Below are positions 52,830-64,000 of a stretch of DNA of 64,000 nucleotides, piece after piece; position 1 is the stretch's first letter; each line of letters starts with the position of its first letter. Location of the stretch: positions 147,675-211,674 of the forward strand of contig NZ_PKEK01000051.1 in NCBI RefSeq assembly GCF_002863225.1. Direction: 5' to 3'. The notes beneath the pieces were generated by a model. The model did no database searches. It saw nothing but the letters and a program-made list of their open reading frames with translations, and was not told the origin of the DNA. Both the position numbers and the translations under genes were made by a program. This DNA is from Mycobacterium sp. GTDB lineage: Bacteria > Actinomycetota > Actinomycetes > Mycobacteriales > Mycobacteriaceae.

Positions 52830-53590
52830 GCCTGCGCACCGTGGCGGCCGGCCCCGGCGGCGAAGCGTCCTGCTCCTTCGTTCGCTTCGGCGGCGACGCG
52901 GGAGATGCTGGCGAACTCGTAGTCCAGGGCCTCAGCTTCGGGCAGTCCCCACTGATGCAAGGCTGAGAGCCGGTCCGAACGTAGGCACTGCTGAGGCAGG
53001 GCGGCCAGTTCGGCGGCCAACTGCTCGGCAGCCTCGCGCGCCTGGCCTGTGGGCACAACACGATTGGCCAGCCCGATCGACAGCGCCTCACTGGCGTCGA
53101 CCGGCCGGCCGGTGAGGATCATGTCCATTGCCCGGCTCTGCCCGATCAGCCGGGGCAACCGGATCGTGCCACCGTCGATCAGCGGCACCCCCCAGCGGCG
53201 GCAGAACACCCCGAACACGGCGTCCTCCTCGGCGACCCGCAAGTCGCACCACAGCGCGAGTTCCAGACCACCGGCCACGGCGTAACCGCTGACCGCGGCG
53301 ATCACCGGCTTGGACAACACCATCCGGCTTGGCCCCATCGGCCCGGGTCCGGTCCGATGGACAGCGTTGGCGTCCGGTGTACCGAATGCCTTCAAATCGG
53401 CTCCGGCGCAGAAGGTTCCGTGGTCACCCCACAGCACCGCCACCGATGCGGACTCGTCTTTGTCGAAATCGTCGAACGCCTCGTACAGGGCCGCGGCGGT
53501 GGGGCCGTTCACGGCGTTGCGCGCTTCGGGCCGGTCGAGGATGACGGTGGTCACCGCACCATGCCGTTCGACGCGTACCGGATCGCTCAT
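52826..53590 (-). CDS. echA5: Enoyl-CoA hydratase/isomerase family protein (EchA5-like)
   Basis: A crotonase-fold protein of 254 residues. ATG at 53590 (MSDPVRVERHGAVTTV) overlaps the stop of the upstream regulator by 4 bases. The oxyanion-hole regions are FCAGADLKAFG and SGYAVAGGLELALWCDL. The catalytic-Glu region reads FCRRWGVPLIDGG, which departs from the usual hydratase sequence, so the exact reaction is open. It is the last gene of a fadE8-echA4-paaX-echA5 operon. Confidence 0.9.
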   Translation of the reverse strand: MSDPVRVERHGAVTTVILDRPEARNAVNGPTAAALYEAFDDFDKDESASVAVLWGDHGTFCAGADLKAFGTPDANAVHRTGPGPMGPSRMVLSKPVIAAVSGYAVAGGLELALWCDLRVAEEDAVFGVFCRRWGVPLIDGGTIRLPRLIGQSRAMDMILTGRPVDASEALSIGLANRVVPTGQAREAAEQLAAELAALPQQCLRSDRLSALHQWGLPEAEALDYEFASISRVAAEANEGAGRFAAGAGRHGAQA

Positions 53591-54321
53591 CTCGCCTCCA
53601 TGAGTCGGACGTCGTCGCGCCGCGCGAGCAGTTCGGCGGCGAAGTCGTTGTAAGCGGCCCGTAACCGAACGCCCGGCCACTCGTCGGGCAGCAGCTCGTC
53701 GGGCAGCACCGGGTCGGTCAGCAGGTGGCGCACCATCGCCGCGGCCGTGACGAACCGGGCCGGCACGTCGTCGGCGCACGACATGTCCGCGAGCAGTTGT
53801 GCACCGGTGCGCACCCAGGACGGTAGGTCCCACAGCTGCCTGGCCAGGTCGGCCGGGTCGTCGTCGCGGGCCTGGATGATCCGCACCCGTGAACGGACGC
53901 CGGGGTCGAGGTCTAGCTCGAGATTGTCCGGCCGCATCCACACGCCCTCACGCAGCTCGCCGAAACGCTTGTGGTGCAGCGTTGTTCGCAATGACGCGCG
54001 GGTCCGCGCGTCGGTACCCACGCTGGTGACGATCACCGTCGTCCAGGTTCCGCGCCAGGGCAGCAGCTTGGGCCGCATCGCGTCGTCCTGCCGGCGCTGA
54101 CGGGCCAGCAGCCGATCGGCAAGCCGGTAGCCGTCGGCCGAGCGCACCAGATCGCCCGCGCTGACCATCCGGGTGAGCGCCACTCGCAGCGTCGATTCCT
54201 TGATGCCGAAGTCGTCGGTGAGCCGGATCAATTCGGCGGCGCTGGCTCGCGCCGGGTGCGCACCGAGCATCACGCTGAGCACCACCGACCGGGCGGTCAT
54301 GCGGGCCAGCGAGTTTGGCAT
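53587..54321 (-). CDS. PaaX-like transcriptional regulator (Rv0674-like)
   Basis: A 244-residue GntR-like winged-helix repressor: N-terminal SVVLSVMLGAHPARASAAEL with the helix-turn-helix FGIKESTLRVALTRMVSAGDL, then the PaaX central domain (WTTVIVTSVG; RFGELREGVWMRPDNLEL). PaaX regulators sense aryl- or acyl-CoA esters. It is embedded between two enoyl-CoA hydratase genes with a 4-bp gap and a 4-bp overlap, so it probably controls this operon. Confidence 0.9.
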   Translation of the reverse strand: MPNSLARMTARSVVLSVMLGAHPARASAAELIRLTDDFGIKESTLRVALTRMVSAGDLVRSADGYRLADRLLARQRRQDDAMRPKLLPWRGTWTTVIVTSVGTDARTRASLRTTLHHKRFGELREGVWMRPDNLELDLDPGVRSRVRIIQARDDDPADLARQLWDLPSWVRTGAQLLADMSCADDVPARFVTAAAMVRHLLTDPVLPDELLPDEWPGVRLRAAYNDFAAELLARRDDVRLMEAR

Positions 54322-54325
54322 CAGG

Positions 54326-55264
54326 TCAGACCTGAGAAGCTCGCCGGCCGGAGTCGCCGAACGGCTCGTCGCGGTGTTTGACCGCCTCGCGGAAGCCGTG
54401 CTCGACCGCATCGGCGACGAATGCATGGCCCTCCGGAGTATGGCGCGCGACACCGTCGAACACCGTGCTGACCATTCTGCTGGTGGCCACACCCTGCTGC
54501 AGCAGAGCGGAATTGAGTGCCAGCTTGACCATGATCAGCTGGTTCACCGGGACGGCGGCGATCCGCTCGACCAGTCGCTCGGTCCGCTCGTCGAGATCCT
54601 TCGGGTCTGGTGCCTCGACCGCCAGGCCCCATTCGGCGGCCTGGGCGCCGGTGATGCAATCTCCGGTCAACAGAAGGCGTTTGGCGCGCTGGTCACCGAG
54701 TCGGTGGGCCCACATGCCGGCCGCCGGCACACCCCAGACGCGGGTGGGCGGGTAGCCGATCTTGGCATCGGATGCGGCGATCACCTGGTCGGCGTGCAGC
54801 GCGATATCCGTTCCGCCGGCCACGCAGTAGCCGTGGATCTTGGCCACCGTCGGCTTGTCCGCGTGCAACAGGCTGGAGAAGCCACGCACGAAGCGGCTCA
54901 TCATCTGGTAGTCGATCATCGGATCCCACGGCTGGTTCGGTAAGTGGTTGACCGCCTGAGTTTTTCCGTCCAGCGACGTTCCGCTGTAGGCGCCGGTGCC
55001 GCCGGCCGAGCCGGTCCGGTCGGCGTAGGCACTCAGATCGAATCCGGCACAGAATCCCTCACCCCGGCCGGAGACCAGGATCACGTGGACGTTGGGGTCC
55101 AAGTCGGCGCGTTCGACCAGGGCCGAGAGCTCCAGCGGGGTGTCGGCGATGATCGCATTGCCTTTGTCGGGCCGGTTGAACGTGATTCGTGCAACCCGAT
55201 CGGTGACCTCGTAGGTCATCGTCTTCAAGTTGTCGAAGTCGACCGGCCTGATCGCGTGCGTCAT
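54326..55264 (-). CDS. echA4: Enoyl-CoA hydratase family protein (EchA4-like)
   Basis: A crotonase-fold protein of 312 residues. ATG at 55264 (MTHAIRPVDFDNLKTM) lies 8 nt after GGAGGAG contributed by a MIRU-type element; a GTG three codons earlier falls inside that element and is less likely. Oxyanion-hole blocks are GFCAGFDLSAYAD and GYCVAGGTDIALHAD; IGYPPTRVWGVPAAG follows. It acts on an acyl-CoA intermediate. Confidence 0.9.
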   Translation of the reverse strand: MTHAIRPVDFDNLKTMTYEVTDRVARITFNRPDKGNAIIADTPLELSALVERADLDPNVHVILVSGRGEGFCAGFDLSAYADRTGSAGGTGAYSGTSLDGKTQAVNHLPNQPWDPMIDYQMMSRFVRGFSSLLHADKPTVAKIHGYCVAGGTDIALHADQVIAASDAKIGYPPTRVWGVPAAGMWAHRLGDQRAKRLLLTGDCITGAQAAEWGLAVEAPDPKDLDERTERLVERIAAVPVNQLIMVKLALNSALLQQGVATSRMVSTVFDGVARHTPEGHAFVADAVEHGFREAVKHRDEPFGDSGRRASQV

Positions 55265-55317
55265 CGGCGCCACTCCTCCCCGTCGCTACGCTCCGAACCG
55301 TCGTTGGCGCGTTTCAT
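55265..55317 (-). repeat. Single 53-bp MIRU-type element between fadE8 and echA4
   Basis: Exactly 53 bp from an ATG that overlaps the fadE8 TGA (ATGA) to the echA4 ATG. Its 3' half (GAGCGTAGCGA, then GGGGAGGAG, then GCGCCG) matches the rpsH repeats position by position, while the 5' half has diverged. It supplies the echA4 ribosome-binding site. Confidence 0.78.
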
Positions 55318-56942
55318 CCCTTCACCAGAGCACGCTCGATGATGGGCGCGAGATCCAACCCGGCGGGCATGGTGCCGAAAGCGCCACCCCACCGGCCTTC
55401 CAGCCGGGTGGCCAGGAACGCCTCGGCGACGGCCGGGTGTCCGTGCCGCACCAGCAGCGATCCCTGCAGCGCCAGGCAGATGTCTTCGGCGACCTTGCGG
55501 GCGCGGTATTGAATCGTCTCCAGGTCGCCGAGCTGCGGCCGCAGCTGCTCGACGTGGCGGTCCAGCCGGGCGTCCTGGCCCGCGCTCTTGGCCAGCTCGC
55601 CGAACAGCACCTCGATGCATTCCGGCCGAGTTGCCATGGCGCGCAGGGTGTCCAACGCACTCACGTTGCCGGAGCCTTCCCAGATTCCCATCAGCGGCGC
55701 CTCGCGGTAGAGCCGCGGCATGCCGGACTCCTCCACATAGCCGTTGCCGCCCAGGCATTCCATGGCTTCGGCGGCGTGCGGTGTCGCGCGCTTGCACACC
55801 CAGTACTTGCTGGCGGCCAGGCCGATGCGCCGCAGCAGGGTCTCGGTCTCGTCGCCGCGCACGGCGTTGTCGGTGGCACCGGCCATCCGCATCGCCACCA
55901 TGGTGGCGGCTTCGGCTTCGACGGCAAGGTCGGCCAGCACGTTGCGCATCAACGGCTGGTCGATCAGATATTCGCCAAATGCCTTGCGGTGCTGGGCATG
56001 GTGAACGGCGTGGGTGAGTCCGGTGCGCATGCTGGTGGCGCTGCCCAGTGTGCAGTCGAGCCGGGTGAGATTGACCATCTCGATGATGGTCGGAACACCG
56101 CGACCTTCCTCGCCGACCAGCCACGCGGTGGCGCCGTCGTACTCGACCTCGCTGGAGGCGTTGGCGTTGTTGCCGAGCTTGTCCTTCAGCCGCTGCAGGC
56201 GCATCCGGTTGAGGCTGCCGTCGGGCAGCACGCGCGGCAGGAAGAAGCAGGACAGGCCGCCGGGTGCTTGTGCGAGCACCAGGAAGATGTCGCACATCGG
56301 CGCCGAGGTGAACCACTTGTGGCCGGTCAGCCGGTAAGTGCCGTCGCCATTGGCGACGGCCTCGGTGTTGCCGGCGCGGACGTCGGAGCCACCCTGCTTC
56401 TCGGTCATCGACATGCCGGCGGTGATGCCGAGTTTGGTTGTCGCAAGCTTCAATTCAGGGTCGTAGACACGACTGGTGAGCAGCGGTTCGTAGGTGGCGG
56501 CGAGCTCGGGGTTGAAGCGCAGCGCTGGGACGACCGCGTAGGTCATCGAGATCGGGCACACATGACCGGGCTCTGCGGTCCAGACGCTGGTCTTGGCCGC
56601 GCGCACCACGTGCGCTCCCGGGCGGTCGTCAGCCCACGGCGCGCCATGCATTCCGTGCTCGATCGCGAGGTGCATCAGCTCGTGGTATGACGGGTCGAAC
56701 TCGACCTCGTCGATTCGGTTGCCGTAGCGGTCGTGGGTCCGCAGGATCGGCCGGTTGCGCTGCGCCAACTCGCCCCAGCGCTGGGTCTGCCGCGAGCCGG
56801 AGATCGCGCCCACCGCGGTCACCTCGTCCAAGCCCCACTGCCCGCCCTCGCGAATCAGTGCCTCGATCAGCACCGGTGAGGACGCCGGGTTGTGCTCCTC
56901 GAGCGGCGGCACCTGATTACTGACGACATGAGTATCTGGCAT
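55314..56942 (-). CDS. fadE8: Acyl-CoA dehydrogenase family protein (FadE8/AidB-like)
   Basis: A flavoprotein of 542 residues, the same length as Rv0672. It belongs to the AidB-type branch, with an N-terminal extension (residues 1-180), then GITAGMSMTEKQGGSDVRAG for FAD/substrate binding, HKWFTSAPMCDIFLVLAQAP, and the C-terminal EAMECLGGNGYVEESGMPRLYRE. It catalyses dehydrogenation of an unidentified acyl-CoA. It is first in its operon and coupled to echA4 by a MIRU-type element. Confidence 0.92.
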   Translation of the reverse strand: MPDTHVVSNQVPPLEEHNPASSPVLIEALIREGGQWGLDEVTAVGAISGSRQTQRWGELAQRNRPILRTHDRYGNRIDEVEFDPSYHELMHLAIEHGMHGAPWADDRPGAHVVRAAKTSVWTAEPGHVCPISMTYAVVPALRFNPELAATYEPLLTSRVYDPELKLATTKLGITAGMSMTEKQGGSDVRAGNTEAVANGDGTYRLTGHKWFTSAPMCDIFLVLAQAPGGLSCFFLPRVLPDGSLNRMRLQRLKDKLGNNANASSEVEYDGATAWLVGEEGRGVPTIIEMVNLTRLDCTLGSATSMRTGLTHAVHHAQHRKAFGEYLIDQPLMRNVLADLAVEAEAATMVAMRMAGATDNAVRGDETETLLRRIGLAASKYWVCKRATPHAAEAMECLGGNGYVEESGMPRLYREAPLMGIWEGSGNVSALDTLRAMATRPECIEVLFGELAKSAGQDARLDRHVEQLRPQLGDLETIQYRARKVAEDICLALQGSLLVRHGHPAVAEAFLATRLEGRWGGAFGTMPAGLDLAPIIERALVKG

Positions 56943-56989
56943 GTCGCCAATGTTACATATTTCCTACAACCGCACAAGAGGTGTAATGC

Positions 56990-57835
56990 TCAGCGGCGGT
57001 GAGCTGCGAAGAACTCCCAGAGCTTGGCGGCGGCGAAGTCCGGCCAGCGGTGTCCGCCGTCGGCGATGGTCACCAGTGCGACACCGCGGCCCTGCGCACA
57101 CGCGGCAGCCGATGTGGTGACCTGGCCGTCGGTCGTCTCGGTCGGCGGCCGGCAGTCATCGAGCTTGCGCCACAACGCATTCAGCTCGGGAACCGGTGGC
57201 CCGTCGATGCGGGCGAACCCGTGGCCGGGACCGCCACCGTAAGGGACCATGGGATCGGCGGTGCCGTGGATCGCCATCACCGAGACCGGATGGGGAGTCC
57301 GGCATGGATCCAACTGCGTGCCGGCGACCGGCCCGATCGCGGCGAACAGCGTGGTGGTGCACGCCAGCGTGTACGACATGATGCCGCCGTTGCTCATACC
57401 GGTCGCGTACACCCGCGAGGCGTCGATACCGACGTGTTTGGACACGTCCGCAACCACCGCGCTGATGAAGCCGACGTCGTCGATGTTCTCTTGGGCCGGC
57501 CGGCCGCAACAGCCACCGCCGTTGACGTTCCACGCCCGTTTGACGCCATCGGGATACACCGCGACAAATTTCGCCGAGTCGGCCAATTGATCCCAGCCGT
57601 AGGTTCTTTCGGCCTGCTCGGCGCTGCCGAAGCCACCGTGCAGCACGACCACCAGGCTGGCCGGACCCGTCAGCCCGGTCGGCTTGTGCAACCGATAGAC
57701 CCGGTCGTGCCCGGCCACGCCGATGGTGTGGATGCTGGCGCCGTCGACGAAGCCCGACGGTGGCTTGGGGTGTAGTACTGCACACCCGGCGAGCAGCAGT
57801 ACGACACCGAGCAGCATCGCGAACCGATGACGCAT
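56990..57835 (-). CDS. lpqP: Esterase/depolymerase lipoprotein LpqP
   Basis: A 281-residue alpha/beta hydrolase of the PHB-depolymerase/feruloyl-esterase (LpqC) group. The start at 57835 (MRHRFAMLLGVVLLLAGC) gives a lipoprotein signal with Cys18. Further motifs are LVVVLHGGFGSAEQ (oxyanion), the serine motif GMSNGGIMSY, and a late GGHRWP histidine. Cysteine-rich GGGCCGRPA suits an extracytoplasmic fold. It begins 1 bp after the endonuclease IV stop. Confidence 0.9.
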   Translation of the reverse strand: MRHRFAMLLGVVLLLAGCAVLHPKPPSGFVDGASIHTIGVAGHDRVYRLHKPTGLTGPASLVVVLHGGFGSAEQAERTYGWDQLADSAKFVAVYPDGVKRAWNVNGGGCCGRPAQENIDDVGFISAVVADVSKHVGIDASRVYATGMSNGGIMSYTLACTTTLFAAIGPVAGTQLDPCRTPHPVSVMAIHGTADPMVPYGGGPGHGFARIDGPPVPELNALWRKLDDCRPPTETTDGQVTTSAAACAQGRGVALVTIADGGHRWPDFAAAKLWEFFAAHRR

Positions 57836-57836
57836 C

Positions 57837-58595
57837 TCAGGCGCCCGTCTTCTCCCGCAGGAAAGCAATGTCGTCCTTGCGGCCCTCTTCGGCCGTCTCG
57901 CAGATCACCGGTGCGTCGGCGGCTTTGACCACCGCCACCAGCAGCTCGGGATCGATCTGTCCGGTGCCGAAATTCGCGTGCCGGTCGCGACCCGAGCCGG
58001 CCGAGTCCTTGGAGTCGTTGCAGTGCACCAGGTCGATGCGACCGGTGATGGCCTTGATCCGGTCGACGGCATCGATCAGGCCCTCCCCCGCCGCCCAGGC
58101 GTGGCAGGTATCGAGGCAGAACCCGACACCGGCGTCGCCGATGTGGTCCCACAGCCGCGCGATGGTGTCGAAGTGACGGGCCATCGCGTGGTCGCCGCCC
58201 GCCGTGTTCTCAAGGTAGACAGGGACTTTCGTCTCGAGTTGATCGAGTGCCTTACGCCAGCGCAAGAAGCCCTCGTCGAGATCGTCGTCCTCGGCGACGT
58301 GCCCACCGTGCACGATGATCGCAGCGGCTCCGATCTCGGCGGCAGCGTCACAGGTCTGCTGCAGGATCTTGCGCGACGGGATCCGCACTCGGTTGTTCGC
58401 CGAGGCGACGTTGATCAGATACGGGGCGTGCACGTATATCGGCAGGGCCGCGGCCTTGAGTTCCGCCGCGTCCTCACGCGGTTCGGGGGCCTTCCAGCTC
58501 TGCGGGTTGCCGAGAAAGATCTGTACGACGTCGGCGTTCTCGGCGGCAGCGGTGGCCAGCGGATCCTGCGGGCTGATGTGTGAACCGATGAGCAC
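57837..58595 (-). CDS. nfo: Endonuclease IV (AP endonuclease)
   Basis: Cleaves DNA 5' to abasic sites in base-excision repair; 252 residues as in M. tuberculosis End (Rv0670). GTG at 58595 (LIGSHISPQDPLATAAAENA) is preferred over an upstream frame. Zinc ligands lie in HAPYLIN, VHGGHV, LENTAGG, FCLDTCHAWAAG and VHCNDSKD. In M. tuberculosis a ceramidase gene separates it from rpoC; here only the rpoC terminator does. Confidence 0.96.
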   Translation of the reverse strand: MLIGSHISPQDPLATAAAENADVVQIFLGNPQSWKAPEPREDAAELKAAALPIYVHAPYLINVASANNRVRIPSRKILQQTCDAAAEIGAAAIIVHGGHVAEDDDLDEGFLRWRKALDQLETKVPVYLENTAGGDHAMARHFDTIARLWDHIGDAGVGFCLDTCHAWAAGEGLIDAVDRIKAITGRIDLVHCNDSKDSAGSGRDRHANFGTGQIDPELLVAVVKAADAPVICETAEEGRKDDIAFLREKTGA

Positions 58596-58704
58596 GTCGG
58601 CCAGTCTAGTGAGCGCCGCCGACGGGCTCGAGCGCCCTGCCAGCCGGGCGCCCACCTCCCGGCGTGCGGCTGGCCGGGCACTCGGCGGTACGTCGGCGCG
58701 CGAA

Positions 58705-58732
58705 AAAGCCCCGAGCCGAAGCCCGGGGCTTT
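58705..58732 (-). terminator. Strong intrinsic terminator of rpoBC
   Basis: Read on the minus strand, AAAGCCCCG pairs with CGGGGCTTT. The inner bases extend the stem through a G-U pair to a GC-UUCG-GC tetraloop, followed by TTTTT. This is one of the few textbook U-tract terminators in the window, 36 bp after the rpoC stop. Confidence 0.85.
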
Positions 58733-58744
58733 CCCGTTGTGCGC

Positions 58745-58763
58745 CGATAGCGGGGCGCTATCG
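58745..58763 (-). terminator. First hairpin after rpoC
   Basis: CGATAGCG-GGG-CGCTATCG is a perfect 8-bp stem with a 3-nt loop starting 5 bp after the rpoC stop. It lacks a U-run and probably protects the 3' end or assists the terminator just downstream. Confidence 0.6.
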
Positions 58764-58768
58764 AAGTG

Positions 58769-62719
<3,951 letters not shown>

Positions 62720-62793
62720 GTAACTCCCTTTCCCCTTGCGGGATTAGAAATCGAAACCACTGTGAATGGCCGGCTCGCGCAAGCGCTCACCGA

Positions 62794-64000
<1,207 letters not shown>

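Overview
The window comes from a Mycobacterium, most likely a slow-growing non-tuberculous species. The evidence is the high G+C content, paired PE/PPE genes of the PPE-PPW type, a PGRS-like glycine-rich protein, mycobacterial lipoproteins, 53-bp MIRU-type repeats and a full mycofactocin locus. From memory of the M. tuberculosis map, gene order follows Rv0667 (rpoB) to Rv0724 (sppA) read in reverse, interrupted by several accessory insertions. No rRNA, tRNA, CRISPR, transposase or phage gene was seen.

Layout from left to right. 1-2.8 kb: the start of sppA, then two plus-strand enzymes (luciferase-like oxidoreductase, beta-lactamase-fold hydrolase). 2.8-7.2 kb: the spc ribosomal operon (rplN to rplO, minus strand) with its own promoter and two tandem 53-bp MIRU units before rpsH. 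7.4-19.5 kb: an accessory block between the spc and S10 operons with a DUF4436 membrane protein, an orphan PstS, a formylglycine-generating enzyme, an LpqN-type lipoprotein, two PE/PPE pairs flanking an AtsA sulfatase, and a BASS transporter. One of the PE genes has collapsed to 38 codons. 19.5-25.4 kb: the S10 operon (rpsJ to rpsQ) and its leader. 25.4-31.4 kb: a frameshifted DUF4442 gene, a secreted PGRS-like protein with no PE domain, a SnoaL protein, a carboxylesterase lipoprotein and a TetR regulator. 31.4-39.6 kb: mycofactocin genes mftG, F, E, D, C, B and A (minus strand) with mftR and a DUF2332 gene divergent. 39.6-45.2 kb: a ferredoxin-reductase-like flavoprotein, an inserted arginine/ornithine module (AsnC regulator, ddaH, rocD), a mycofactocin-coupled SDR and a frameshifted membrane protein gene. 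45.3-50 kb: the str operon (rpsL, rpsG, fusA, tuf). 50-58.7 kb: a TetR regulator, two DUF3060 proteins, a FAD monooxygenase, and a fatty-acid operon (fadE8, echA4, paaX-like, echA5), then lpqP and endonuclease IV. 58.7-64 kb: rpoC and the C-terminal third of rpoB, ending in a strong intrinsic terminator.

How the genes work together. MftA to MftF build mycofactocin, MftG and the coupled SDR use it, and MftR probably controls the shared promoter. The formylglycine-generating enzyme should activate the AtsA sulfatase about 3 kb away. The fadE8-echA4-paaX-echA5 set looks like an acyl-CoA degradation operon with its own regulator. ddaH and rocD would feed methylarginine or arginine carbon toward glutamate semialdehyde. 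The points most worth a second look are the MIRU chains that couple translation into rpsH and echA4, the internally deleted PE partner, the regular ~36-residue repeat of the secreted PGRS-like protein, two single-base frameshifts in homopolymer runs, and several perfect operator-like palindromes.
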